From Fimbriimonadales bacterium (GTDB taxonomy: Bacteria > Armatimonadota > Fimbriimonadia > Fimbriimonadales > GBS-DC), in contig BPGO01000004.1 in NCBI GenBank assembly GCA_026003075.1, positions 1 to 64,000 on the forward strand: a stretch of DNA of 64,000 nucleotides, given 5' to 3'. Each line of letters begins with the position of its first letter. Position 1 is the first letter of the stretch. Shown here piece after piece: positions 35,982 to 44,606 of the stretch. Under the pieces are notes generated by a model that was not told where the DNA came from, did no database searches, and saw only the letters and a program-made list of their open reading frames with translations. The translations under genes were made by a program, and so were the position numbers.

Positions 35982-36723
35982 CGGAATCGCTCTGACTGGT
36001 CTGTGTTTCTGCGGCGTGCTGTGCCGCTTCCGCAAGCGCCTCCTCTAAGGCGCCGCTCTTGTGCTTCTTGGCGAGCTGTTCAAGCCGTCCCGTTTCCATA
36101 AACCAGACCCGCTCGGCAATATTGGTCGCGTGGTCGGCGATGCGCTCCAAATAGTGCGCTGTTAGCAGCAGCCATGACGCCGCGGTAACCTTTTCGGGAT
36201 GCTCGCGCATAATCTCTTGCAGCTGGGTACGAATGCGTCGGTAAATCTCGTCCACCTCATCGTCCTGCTGACACACTTGAATCACTTTCTGTAGGTCGCG
36301 CTTGACATAGGCTTCGATGCTGTCCAACAGCATGCGGCGTGCGGCGTTCGCGAGGCGTGGGATGTCGACCAGTTGCTCCACAGGCGGCTCATCTTGAATT
36401 TTGCGTGCGGCTTTGGCGATATCGACGGCGTAGTCCCCAATACGCTCGATGTCAGTAATCATTTTCATAATCGTCCCAATCACCCGGAGGTCGCTGCCCA
36501 TTGGTTGCTGCAAGGCAATCAGACGCAAGCAGCTCGATTCAATCTCCACATCAATCTGATCCACTTCGTCGTCCCGTTTCAGCACCTGCTCGGCGCGTTG
36601 CCTATCGTTGCGCCAGAGCGCCTCTACCGCATCCGCGACCATCCCCTCCACGATACTTGCCATCGCAAGGACTTTGGTCTCTAACTCCTGCAGTTCCGCA
36701 TCAAAGGCTTGCCGCGTCATCAT
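35965..36723 (-). CDS. phoU: Phosphate signalling protein PhoU
   Basis: The 252-residue protein is built of two PhoU three-helix repeats, with the metal-binding motifs 'DDEVDQIDVEIESSCLRLIA' and 'QDDEVDEIYRRIRTQLQEIM'. PhoU restrains the Pst transporter and PhoR signalling. pst and phoBR genes are not in the window. A -10 box lies 8 nt before the ATG. The C-terminal tail after about residue 215 is longer than usual. Confidence 0.92.
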   Translation of the reverse strand: MMTRQAFDAELQELETKVLAMASIVEGMVADAVEALWRNDRQRAEQVLKRDDEVDQIDVEIESSCLRLIALQQPMGSDLRVIGTIMKMITDIERIGDYAVDIAKAARKIQDEPPVEQLVDIPRLANAARRMLLDSIEAYVKRDLQKVIQVCQQDDEVDEIYRRIRTQLQEIMREHPEKVTAASWLLLTAHYLERIADHATNIAERVWFMETGRLEQLAKKHKSGALEEALAEAAQHAAETQTSQSDSDALSV

Positions 36724-36731
36724 AACTAGCG

Positions 36732-36739
36732 ATTATACC
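36732..36739 (-). promoter_or_regulatory. -10 box of phoU-yggS-sepF
   Basis: GGTATAAT on the minus strand ends 8 nt before the phoU ATG; leaderless message predicted. Confidence 0.6.
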
Positions 36740-36968
36740 TGATAATTACGCATTCCGTTCCAAGATTCACGGGCGACAGAGGCAAATCTTGTATAGGGGG
36801 TTACACCCACCACTACAGGTTGGTTTAGCAAAGAAAACAAACGATAAAACCCCAAAATGCCCATAAAAAATCGCTTTGGGATTTTTACTGGCTCTGTAGG
36901 GAGACAAACAACGATTTTGGCGTTTGAATGTATCCTAATCGTTGCAGGATTCGGGTGCGGGACATGCT
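36740..36968. other. AT-rich region upstream of dnaA
   Basis: Between divergent phoU and dnaA lies an AT-rich stretch. It holds an imperfect inverted repeat (about 36844-36857 with 36875-36887, TAAAACCCCAAA against TTTGGGATTTTTA) and three AACGAT/ATCGTT words. I do not see a cluster of TTATNCACA DnaA boxes, so it cannot be called the origin. Confidence 0.4.
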
Positions 36969-36976
36969 AATATAAT
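36969..36976 (+). promoter_or_regulatory. -10 box of dnaA
   Basis: AATATAAT lies 39 nt before the dnaA ATG at 37016. Confidence 0.45.
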
Positions 36977-37015
36977 AGCCACCCCGCAGGCGAGAGCAGG
37001 GACGCATCAACAGCC

Positions 37016-38419
37016 ATGCGCACGGACGACCATGCAGTGGAACAGTTGCACCTTGGAGAGGATGTCGACGCAGCGCGTTTGCGTCGGGCGTGGCGCAATG
37101 TGCTTCAAGCGTTGACGCCGCGTATTCCTCTGTCGAGTCGGCGATACCTGGAGTCGATCGTGCCAGTCGGTATCGACGGCGATCAGGTGCGCCTGCAGCT
37201 CGATAGCGCGTTCGGACGGGATTGGGTTCAGAAACGCTACCAGCGTGACCTGCAGGAGCTCCTGAGCCAGCAGCTGGGGTTCCCCGTCGTGATTCTATTC
37301 GTGGGCGAAGACGCGACTCCCGATGCTGAACCTGCTCCTGTAGTGGTTGCGCCTGTCGTCACGGCGCCGCCACAGCCCGCGTTCCCACGCCCCGAATTCA
37401 ACCCCCAACTGACCTTCGAGAGTTTCGTGGTCGGCAAGAGCAACCGCTTGGCACACGCGGCGGCGCTCGCCGTGGCGCAAGGCGCAGGCGGTCGCTACAA
37501 TCCGCTGTTCATCTACAGCGCACCCGGTTTAGGCAAAACCCACCTGCTCCACGCGATTGGACAAGCGTATCTCCAGCGCGTTCCCAATGCCGCGGTGGTT
37601 TATATCAGTGGCGAGGAATTCCTGCGCAGTTATGTGCAAGCAACGCGCTGTCAAAAAGCCGACGAGTTTCGCGAACGCTACCGCCCTGTGCAACTCTGGC
37701 TGGTCGACGATGTGCAGTTCATCGCGGGCAAGGAGCGCACGCAGGAGGAGTTTTTCCACATCTTCAACATGCTCTATGGCGCGGGAAGGCAACTGGTGAT
37801 GACCAGTGACAAAGCGCCGCGCGACCTGATCGGGGTCGAAGAGCGGTTGCGCACGCGCTTTGAAATGGGGCTATGCGCCGACATTGCACCGCCCGATTTA
37901 GAGACACGCATCGCGATTCTGATGAACAAGGCGATGCGCGACGGCACCATGTTGCCCATCGAGATTGCGGAATTTATCGCCGATAAAATCCAGTCGAACA
38001 TTCGGGTGCTGGAGGGGGTATTGACCCGCCTGATTGCGCAAAGCTCGATCACCGGCGAACCCATCACGCTGGAGTTGGCGTCGCAGGCGTTGCAGGCGTA
38101 TCTGGTGAATGCGCACCCCCAACCCTCGCAGACGCCTTCACTGGAGCGTATCCTGCGCCTCGTGTGCGACGAGCTGGGCGTGCCCCCCGAAGAGCTCACG
38201 GGCGACAGCCGCCGCGCCGAGATTGTACAGGCGCGCCAAATCGCTGTGTTCCTTGTCCGGGAAACAACCGGCGAGCCATGGACGCGCATCGCGGAAGCGC
38301 TCGGACGCAACGACCATACCACGGTGTTGCACGCCTACCGGAAAGCGACCCAGCGGCTCCGCACCGACCCCCGCTTGCGCGAGCGTATCCAACACCTGCA
38401 AAGCAAAGTGCGAGGCTAA
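37016..38419 (+). CDS. dnaA: Chromosomal replication initiator DnaA
   Basis: The 467-residue protein shows all four DnaA domains: domain I (about 20-95), a Pro/Val-rich linker, the AAA+ ATPase and the DNA-binding domain IV. Walker A reads 'SAPGLGKTHLLHAIG' (the usual first Gly is Ser), Walker B 'WLVDDVQFIAGKERTQEEFF', and the DNA-binding signature 'GRNDHTTVLHAYRK'. DnaA opens the origin in its ATP form. dnaN is not next to it, and the following gene is a lipoprotein. No second dnaA is in the window, so whether this is the main initiator cannot be tested here. Confidence 0.93.
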   Translation: MRTDDHAVEQLHLGEDVDAARLRRAWRNVLQALTPRIPLSSRRYLESIVPVGIDGDQVRLQLDSAFGRDWVQKRYQRDLQELLSQQLGFPVVILFVGEDATPDAEPAPVVVAPVVTAPPQPAFPRPEFNPQLTFESFVVGKSNRLAHAAALAVAQGAGGRYNPLFIYSAPGLGKTHLLHAIGQAYLQRVPNAAVVYISGEEFLRSYVQATRCQKADEFRERYRPVQLWLVDDVQFIAGKERTQEEFFHIFNMLYGAGRQLVMTSDKAPRDLIGVEERLRTRFEMGLCADIAPPDLETRIAILMNKAMRDGTMLPIEIAEFIADKIQSNIRVLEGVLTRLIAQSSITGEPITLELASQALQAYLVNAHPQPSQTPSLERILRLVCDELGVPPEELTGDSRRAEIVQARQIAVFLVRETTGEPWTRIAEALGRNDHTTVLHAYRKATQRLRTDPRLRERIQHLQSKVRG

Positions 38420-38514
38420 CAGAACACCTCTGTCCCCCATTTGGCAGGAATCTCGCGCTTCTACGGGGAACATAGAATCACTACAAAAGTCAAAATTCCC
38501 GTAAGGAGGCGATG

Positions 38515-39789
38515 ATGTACAGGAATTCCTATCGTGTTCTCGGCGTTGCAGGTGTCTTCGGATTGGCTCTGTGGCTCTCCGGCTGTGGCGGCGGAGGCGG
38601 CGGGGGTGACAATAACCTGCCAGGCGCCGCTGTTCAGGTCAGTATACGCGGCGCACAGTGGATCGGCTTTCAAGATGGCGCAAACGGCGCTTGGCAAACG
38701 CTTGCAGGCGCCGGTGACTTTAACGGCGCCCCGCGCGTCACAGCGGCGGACGGACGCTACTCGCTGGCATATGTCTGCGGCGGCGCAAAACCAACCGTGC
38801 ATGTAGTCCATACAACCGTTAGCGAGGCACCGCAGCTCAACGCGGTATGTGGCGGCAGCAGTACCCCCAGTACCATCACGGTTAATGGAACGGTGCAGGG
38901 ACTGGAGGGCGGTCAAGCCCTCATCGCAATCGGCGAATCAACCGCTGTGTCCGTAGCAGGCACTTACACGATTTCCAGCATGCCTGCGGGCACCTACGAT
39001 GTGGTCGCTGTGCGGCTCGCCAGTGGGACTCCCAATCGCGTCTGGTTGCAGCGCGGACGGACGTTTACAACCTCAACAACCTACGATATCAACTTCAACC
39101 AAACCGACGGTAGCCTCGTGCGCGTGTTCGATGTTTCCAGCGGCACACTGACTATCGCAGGAATCGATACAGGCGCAAACGAGAATATCACGGCGCAGGT
39201 CTCTCTTCAATCGGCAGTGCGCTCCAGTATCATCGGGTTAGGCGTAGCCACGCAGGACGGAGCCGTTATACGATACCCAATGATTCCGAACACCGTTCTC
39301 AGTGCGGGTGAGTCGTTCCGCGTGCGATTGATCTCGGACGCGGGACGCGGTATCGAGGAGGTTGTGGCATCCTTGCCAAGCAGTCAGAACTACACTCTGC
39401 CTGCACCCTTTAGCAACCCGTCGTTCTCGGTCAACAGCACCGGGGCGATTGTGGTGGATGTGGTCGGCTTCGACTACAGTGAGTCACCCGTGCGCGGCTA
39501 CCTGCTGGATCTTTCAGGCGATGGTCAACCTGCGCGCTATCAGATTCTCATCTCGCGCAGCTGGCTCGGTAGCGCGAATCGCTACAGTACGCCCGTTCTT
39601 TCGAACCTTTCAGGATGGAACGCAAGCTGGACACTACAGCGTGGGCAGCCCCTCAACGCCGCACTGCGTGTGCTGGTTGTGCCGAACACGGTGCCTACGG
39701 ACACCCTCTGGCTCGCGCTGCAAGGCGGCAACCCACCAGCAGGGTTCCAGCTGCGCTATGCGACCCGAAACGCCTCACTCAACCCCTGA
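38515..39789 (+). CDS. Lipoprotein with Gly-rich N-terminus
   Basis: GGAGG lies 5 nt before this ATG (38512 is an alternative). The 424-residue product has a lipoprotein signal, 'LALWLSGC' followed by seven Gly, so the Cys is probably lipidated. It is otherwise beta-rich, with a carboxypeptidase-regulatory-like unit ('TVNGTVQGLEGGQALIAIG', 'YTISSMPAGTYDVVAV'). No catalytic motif was seen. It ends 6 nt before a subtilase gene, so the two are probably co-transcribed and may act together at the cell surface. Function unknown. Confidence 0.72.
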   Translation: MYRNSYRVLGVAGVFGLALWLSGCGGGGGGGDNNLPGAAVQVSIRGAQWIGFQDGANGAWQTLAGAGDFNGAPRVTAADGRYSLAYVCGGAKPTVHVVHTTVSEAPQLNAVCGGSSTPSTITVNGTVQGLEGGQALIAIGESTAVSVAGTYTISSMPAGTYDVVAVRLASGTPNRVWLQRGRTFTTSTTYDINFNQTDGSLVRVFDVSSGTLTIAGIDTGANENITAQVSLQSAVRSSIIGLGVATQDGAVIRYPMIPNTVLSAGESFRVRLISDAGRGIEEVVASLPSSQNYTLPAPFSNPSFSVNSTGAIVVDVVGFDYSESPVRGYLLDLSGDGQPARYQILISRSWLGSANRYSTPVLSNLSGWNASWTLQRGQPLNAALRVLVVPNTVPTDTLWLALQGGNPPAGFQLRYATRNASLNP

Positions 39790-39795
39790 GAATCG

Positions 39796-41793
39796 ATGCT
39801 GGAGTGGCTTGTCGCTGTCTTGATGGCTCTGACGCGCACGGGTGATCTGCCCGTGCTGACGAGCCAGACGCGTGTGCTGGCGGCGCCGAATCGTATCATC
39901 GTGCGGTTCGCAGGCGCGGAGCCACGCAAACTCTGCGAGCAGGCAGGATTCCGAATACTGCGCGAAATCCCCGAAATCGATTACACCGTCGTGCAGGTAC
40001 CGTGGGGACAGGTGGACGAATCGATCGCCCTGTTCCAGCAGCGGGGTTGGGCAAAAGAAGCCTACCCCGACAGGGCTTATCGACTGGCATACACACCCAA
40101 CGATCCCCTGTTCCCCTCGCAGTGGAATCTCCAGCGGATGCAGCTGCCCCTCGCTTGGGACTGGACGCGCGGTCGCCCAGAGGTGGTAGTCGCGGTACTT
40201 GATACCGGAGTGGACTATACCCACCCTGAGATTGCGCCGAACCTCTGGGTCAACAGCGCCGAGATTCCGAACAATGGAATCGACGATGACCAGAACGGTC
40301 TCATCGACGACTATTTGGGCTACGACTTCGCCTACGACGACGCCGACCCTGCGGACGACCACGGGCACGGCACGGCGTGCGCTGGGATTGTCGCCGCATT
40401 AGGCGATAACAATCTTCAGATCGCTGGGGTGGCGTACAACTGCCGAATTCTGTGCGTCAAAATCGGCTTGTCAAACGGCTATAGCTACGATTCGATGTTC
40501 GCGCCTGGGGTGATATACGCTGCGCGGATGGGCGCGAAGGTGCAAAGCATCAGCTACTTCAGCGACGATTTGACGCCTGCCCTGCGCGCCGCCACGGATT
40601 ATGCGTGGAATCAAGGCTCGCTTCTTGTCGTCGCTGCGGGCAATTACAACGAGCCACTGCCCCTCTACCCAGCAGGGTACGACCGCGCTGTGGGGGTCGC
40701 TGCCAGCACCAGCGCAGACCGGAAAGCGAGTTTTTCGAACCTTGGCAGCTGGGTCGATGTGGCGGCGCCTGGCGTCGGAATTTACGCGACCACACGAGGG
40801 GGTGGCTATACCAGCTCCTTCGCCGGCACCTCTGCTGCTGCGCCGAACGCCGCAGGCGTCGCTGCCCTGCTCTGGTCGTGGCTGCCCAACGCGCGTATCG
40901 AGACCATTCGCGAAGCCCTCGAATACTCGTCCGAGCCAATCCCCGACCCTACGGTGGGCGTCTATGTGAACTATGGGATTGTGAATGCGAATCGCGCCTT
41001 GCAGTATCTGCGCGAGGCGACTCTTTTGCCAAATGGCGTCGCACTCTGGAACCCCATCGATCCCGTCATCCACTGGGTGAGCCCCCATCAAGTGCCTATA
41101 CAAGGATGTCGGCTCACGATTGCCGGGCGTTATTTCGGATGGAACCCGCTTTGGGGGCGCGTGATGCTGGATAACCGCCCCCTGCGCGTGTTAGAGTGGA
41201 CCGATAGCAAAATCGTCGCCGAGTTGCCCCCCGGCGCACGAGCAGGTGAGGTACAGGTGATTGTGCGCGGCGTCCCGACGAACCGATTCCGTCTGGAGCG
41301 CGCTTTTCAGCCGTACCGCCGCGCCGCGGCGCCCCATGACCGACAAATCAAGGGCTACACGGCGGGCGCATCGGTGAGTGGTGGGTTCGCCGATCTGCGC
41401 CAAGCCGACGGCGTTGCCCTCGTTGCAAAAGCCCGCGACGATAACGGCAACTTGGTGCTTTACCTGTTAGTGCGTGGATTAGACAAGCAGCGCGCTCAAA
41501 GCACACTGCGCTTGACCTATCGCCGACGGGGGCAAAACATGCCCACGAATATCACCGAACGACTGGAACTCTACAACTTCGACACAGGCAGCTACCCGTA
41601 TGGAGCGTTCACCACTGTGCTTTCCGAACCTGTGCCCGCTGCCTATGTGTCCAGCACGGTCTCGTTGTCCAATCCCGCTCAATACATCTCCTATGAGGGC
41701 GATCTGTTCCTGCGCATCGTGATTGAAGGCGCAGGAGGTAGTGCGCAACTACTGGTGGATCAATTGCTGGTGGAGTGGGAAGAGCAACCCTGA
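39796..41793 (+). CDS. Subtilisin-family (S8) serine protease
   Basis: The 665-residue protein has a short hydrophobic N-terminus, an inhibitor-like propeptide (about 25-95) and a peptidase S8 domain with the full triad: Asp136 in 'VAVLDTGVDYTHP', His191 in 'DHGHGTACAG', Ser346 in 'FAGTSAAAPNAAG', and the oxyanion Asn283 in 'VAAGNYN'. An IPT/TIG-like beta domain follows (about 415-500) and then a beta-sandwich C-terminus. It is an exported endopeptidase. The 'NGIDDDQNGLIDD' insertion near 160 is typical of secreted S8 enzymes with calcium-binding loops. It follows the lipoprotein gene by 6 nt. Confidence 0.9.
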   Translation: MLEWLVAVLMALTRTGDLPVLTSQTRVLAAPNRIIVRFAGAEPRKLCEQAGFRILREIPEIDYTVVQVPWGQVDESIALFQQRGWAKEAYPDRAYRLAYTPNDPLFPSQWNLQRMQLPLAWDWTRGRPEVVVAVLDTGVDYTHPEIAPNLWVNSAEIPNNGIDDDQNGLIDDYLGYDFAYDDADPADDHGHGTACAGIVAALGDNNLQIAGVAYNCRILCVKIGLSNGYSYDSMFAPGVIYAARMGAKVQSISYFSDDLTPALRAATDYAWNQGSLLVVAAGNYNEPLPLYPAGYDRAVGVAASTSADRKASFSNLGSWVDVAAPGVGIYATTRGGGYTSSFAGTSAAAPNAAGVAALLWSWLPNARIETIREALEYSSEPIPDPTVGVYVNYGIVNANRALQYLREATLLPNGVALWNPIDPVIHWVSPHQVPIQGCRLTIAGRYFGWNPLWGRVMLDNRPLRVLEWTDSKIVAELPPGARAGEVQVIVRGVPTNRFRLERAFQPYRRAAAPHDRQIKGYTAGASVSGGFADLRQADGVALVAKARDDNGNLVLYLLVRGLDKQRAQSTLRLTYRRRGQNMPTNITERLELYNFDTGSYPYGAFTTVLSEPVPAAYVSSTVSLSNPAQYISYEGDLFLRIVIEGAGGSAQLLVDQLLVEWEEQP

Positions 41794-41799
41794 ACGGTG

Positions 41800-41807
41800 G
41801 GTATAAT
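41800..41807 (+). promoter_or_regulatory. -10 box of tRNA-Met gene
   Basis: GGTATAAT ends 11 nt before the mature 5' end of the tRNA at 41819. Confidence 0.6.
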
Positions 41808-41818
41808 TAAGCATGGTG

Positions 41819-41893
41819 GGGCCTGTAGCTCAGCGGCAGAGCGGGCGGCTCATAACCGCTTGGTCGCAGGTTCGAATCCTGCCGGGCCCACCA
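41819..41893 (+). tRNA. tRNA with anticodon CAU (elongator Met or Ile2)
   Basis: The cloverleaf folds fully: acceptor GGGCCTG/CGGGCCC, D-arm GCTC...GAGC, anticodon stem GGCGG/CCGCT with loop CTCATAA, T-arm GCAGG-TTCGAAT-CCTGC and an encoded CCA end. Pair 1-72 is G-C, so it is not the initiator. The CAU anticodon fits elongator Met or, if C34 is lysidine-modified, Ile(AUA). Confidence 0.93.
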
Positions 41894-41972
41894 AAAGATT
41901 CTTTAGAACCTCTCCGTAGCCCCCTCTTCCCATGACCCCCATCAGGTACACTCTTGTTGCGAGGAGGCACCT

Positions 41973-43181
41973 ATGAACGCAGGCTTTCAGCAATGGCTTC
42001 GTGAGAGCATCGATCAACTCAAGGCGCAAAATCTCTATAAGCAGCCGCCGATTTTAGAGTCGCCGCAGGGTGGGCGCGTGCGTATCGGCGGGCGTGAAGT
42101 GATTAACTTAGCCTCGAATAACTATCTTGGCTTGGCAAACGACCCCCGCTTGAAACAGGCAGCTATCGAAGCGGTGCAGCAGTTCGGCGCAGGCGCGGGT
42201 GCTGTGCGCTGGCTGGGCGGAACCAACACGCTCTATGAGCAACTCGAGCAGAAACTCGCCGAGTTCAAGAAAACAGAAGCCGTGTTGGTGTTCCAGTCGG
42301 GATTCAATGCAAATTCAGGCGCCATCCCCTCGTGCTTCGGGGAAGGCGATGTGATTATCTCCGACGAGTTGAACCACGCCAGCATCATCGACGGGGTGCG
42401 ACTCAGCAGCGCGAAATACAAAAAGAGCGAAGGCTATGTGTACGAACATAAAAATATGAATCATTTGGAAGACATTTTGAAGCGCTGCGGGCACTTCAAG
42501 AAGCGACTGATTGTCACCGACGGCGTGTTTAGCATGGACGGCGATATTGCACCCCTACCAGAGATTGTGGCGCTCGCTGAGAAATACGACGCGGTCGTCA
42601 TGGTGGATGATGCGCACGCTTCAGGGGTGCTGGGCGAGCACGGCAGCGGCACCACGAGCCATTTCGGACTGTATGGGCGCGTAGACATCCAGCTGGGCAC
42701 GCTCTCGAAGGCAATAGGGGTCATCGGTGGCTATATCGCAGGGAGCCAACTGCTGAAAGAGTGGCTGATTAACCGGGGGCGACCTTACCTGTTTAGCACG
42801 GCGTTGCCCCCCGCCGCCGTGGGCGCAATCCTCAAAGCCATCGAGATTCTCCAAACCGACCCCGAACCGATGCGCCGCCTGTGGGATAACGCGCGCTACT
42901 GGAAAGAGAACCTTCAAAAACTGGGCTTCGACACCATGGGCAGCGAGACGCCCATCACCCCCGTGTTCTGCGGCGACGAAGGAATCGCGCAGCAAATGGA
43001 GCGTCAACTTTATGAAGCGGGCGTGTTCGTCGTCGGGATTGTGTACCCCACCGTGCCGCGGGGTAAAGCACGGGTGCGCACCATGCCCAACGCAACTCAT
43101 ACCCGAAAAGACCTTGACGATGCCCTCGAAGCATTTGAGAAGGTGGGCAAAGCGCTGGGGGTCATCCATCGCTGGGTTTAA
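41973..43181 (+). CDS. kbl: 2-amino-3-ketobutyrate CoA ligase (glycine C-acetyltransferase)
   Basis: The 402-residue PLP enzyme belongs to the alpha-oxoamine synthases. The PLP Lys is K246 in '[17 protein letters not shown]', with D212 and H215 in '[16 protein letters not shown]' and '[13 protein letters not shown]' near the N-terminus. Kbl cleaves 2-amino-3-ketobutyrate with CoA into glycine and acetyl-CoA. 8-amino-7-oxononanoate synthase (BioF) is closely related, but tdh, the preceding step in threonine breakdown, lies at 52597 and favours Kbl. GAGGAGG precedes the ATG. Confidence 0.85.
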   Translation: MNAGFQQWLRESIDQLKAQNLYKQPPILESPQGGRVRIGGREVINLASNNYLGLANDPRLKQAAIEAVQQFGAGAGAVRWLGGTNTLYEQLEQKLAEFKKTEAVLVFQSGFNANSGAIPSCFGEGDVIISDELNHASIIDGVRLSSAKYKKSEGYVYEHKNMNHLEDILKRCGHFKKRLIVTDGVFSMDGDIAPLPEIVALAEKYDAVVMVDDAHASGVLGEHGSGTTSHFGLYGRVDIQLGTLSKAIGVIGGYIAGSQLLKEWLINRGRPYLFSTALPPAAVGAILKAIEILQTDPEPMRRLWDNARYWKENLQKLGFDTMGSETPITPVFCGDEGIAQQMERQLYEAGVFVVGIVYPTVPRGKARVRTMPNATHTRKDLDDALEAFEKVGKALGVIHRWV

Positions 43182-43186
43182 AAGCA

Positions 43187-43214
43187 TAGGCTCCCCCAGG
43201 GTTGGGGGAGCCTA
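43187..43214. terminator. Convergent terminator hairpin
   Basis: TAGGCTCCCCC and GGGGGAGCCTA form a perfect 11-bp stem with a 6-nt loop between kbl and the leftward pseudopilin gene. Confidence 0.75.
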
Positions 43215-43238
43215 AACGCTGTGTCGTACGACTGCTGA

Positions 43239-43592
43239 TTATAGGCTGTGTTGCCCGCCAACGCTGCAAGTCGGGTTGGTGCTCATGTTGCCAATCGTGT
43301 AAGTCCCACCCGAAGGACAGTTGGGCCAGTTCTGAATAAAGTCAGGCGACAAGTCGGCTTGAGTTGGGCTGGCTGTGGGGCCCTGATTCGTAGCCATCGC
43401 CCACTGCTCTTTGGCGGCTTGAATCTGGCGCAGGTTCGAGCGGCATGCGTTGGCGCGCGAACGCTCGCGAGCATTCATAAAGCTCGGTACCGCAATTGCC
43501 AACAAGATGCCAATAATCAGCACCACAATCATAATCTCTACGAGCGTGAAGCCCCGCTCACGGCGTCGGTTCATCAAATTGCGCATCATCAT
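43239..43592 (-). CDS. Type IV pilin-like/GspG-type pseudopilin
   Basis: The 117-residue product begins with a short basic leader, then the prepilin cleavage site G14-F15 with Glu19 in 'RERGFTLVEIMIVVLIIGIL', a long hydrophobic helix and a small globular end with two Cys. Prepilin peptidase would cut after Gly14. 'MNARERSRANACRSNLRQIQ' is typical of GspG/pilin-like subunits. GGAGGGACAG precedes three adjacent ATG codons; the first is used. It is 142 nt downstream of a presenilin-like membrane protein gene on the same strand. Confidence 0.85.
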   Translation of the reverse strand: MMMRNLMNRRRERGFTLVEIMIVVLIIGILLAIAVPSFMNARERSRANACRSNLRQIQAAKEQWAMATNQGPTASPTQADLSPDFIQNWPNCPSGGTYTIGNMSTNPTCSVGGQHSL

Positions 43593-43733
43593 CTGTCCCT
43601 CCATGTCCGAATTTTCGGAATGCTGGGGAGAAAACTTTGCCTTTCGGGCGGCGATTGGCGCCGTCTTCTCCCCGCTGAAGAGGTTGTTCCATTTGCGAAA
43701 CGCGGGCAACACTGCGGGAAATACGGGATTTCG

Positions 43734-44600
43734 CTAATTGCCCTGCGTGAAGAGCCAAGCGATGATGCCCAACGCGAGCGTCGTCACTACCACGCTCGCG
43801 ACGGTCTCCTGACGGCTGAGTTGAAACGCACGCCAGTTGATTGCCAGGGTTACGATTGCCATCGGTACCAGCGCAGGCAGACGCGGCGCCACCCCCAACG
43901 CCGGCAGCACCCACAGCACCACCCCCAAATAAACCCACAACGCCACGAACAGACCAATCATCGTAGCACGTACACGCAGACTGAACCGTATCAGGCACGC
44001 CGCATACAGCGCGAGAAAGATGAAATCACCTGCGCCAATAATCGCGATAGGAGTCAGTCGCGCGACCGCTTCGGGAGCATTGGGGGCTGCCATCACCGCC
44101 ACCGAAGCACGCTCGGCGATTTCAGGGGCTTTTTCCATCACTTGTTTGACAAATCCGCCAGGCGTTAGCACGGTCAGCATATCCACCATCGCCGCAAAGG
44201 GAATTACGGGCGCCAGCAAATTCTTCTCGCGGATGAGTTTGGACAAGGTGGCGCCCAACCCGACCGCAGCGAGCATCAGCAGGTAGCCGTGTACCGCGCG
44301 GTAGACCCCAAACATAACCTCTGCAGGCGGGTTCTCACGGCTCCAGCCCAAGACGAACGGTACCAGCCCCCACAGCCACCATGCCCCCACGCCCCCTACC
44401 AGCATCACTGGCGCAAGCCATGGCGCCTTCTCGGTTTCATGCGCCCACGCGAACACTAACCCCAGCAGAGTCGCCATCAACAGCAGCGTGGTCAGCAATA
44501 CGCCGCCAATCAACAGCCACCCTTTCGGCAGCGTAATCAGCGGCGTGCCTAACTGCAGCGCAAAGTACGCAAGGCTCCAGAGGAACCAAGGGGTTCTCAT
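43734..44600 (-). CDS. Polytopic membrane protein, presenilin-like GxGD type
   Basis: The 288-residue protein has about nine predicted membrane helices. Asp140 lies in a helix followed by 'LTVLTPGGFVKQVMEKAPE', closely recalling the presenilin helix-6 region with its catalytic Asp. The next helix carries G189-A190-G191-D192 in 'IGAGDFIFLALY', like the presenilin/SPP GxGD site 'GLGDFIF'. A 'LPAL' at 241-244 recalls the PAL motif. These three marks in this order suggest an intramembrane aspartyl protease. It could alternatively be an unrelated transporter. A -10 box lies 8 nt upstream, inside the end of mqnE. A pilin gene follows, but prepilin peptidases have a different surrounding pattern. 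Confidence 0.55.
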   Translation of the reverse strand: MRTPWFLWSLAYFALQLGTPLITLPKGWLLIGGVLLTTLLLMATLLGLVFAWAHETEKAPWLAPVMLVGGVGAWWLWGLVPFVLGWSRENPPAEVMFGVYRAVHGYLLMLAAVGLGATLSKLIREKNLLAPVIPFAAMVDMLTVLTPGGFVKQVMEKAPEIAERASVAVMAAPNAPEAVARLTPIAIIGAGDFIFLALYAACLIRFSLRVRATMIGLFVALWVYLGVVLWVLPALGVAPRLPALVPMAIVTLAINWRAFQLSRQETVASVVVTTLALGIIAWLFTQGN

Positions 44601-44606
44601 CCCCCT

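Noticed and set aside
36740-37015. Replication origin upstream of dnaA
   Set aside because: AT-rich with inverted repeats, but no group of TTATNCACA-like boxes could be found.
43239-44600. The GxGD membrane protein as an ordinary prepilin peptidase for the adjacent pilin
   Set aside because: Prepilin peptidases have a different motif context (GxGD followed by V/I-K-L and often a Cys-rich N-terminal loop); this protein lacks it and matches the presenilin pattern better.
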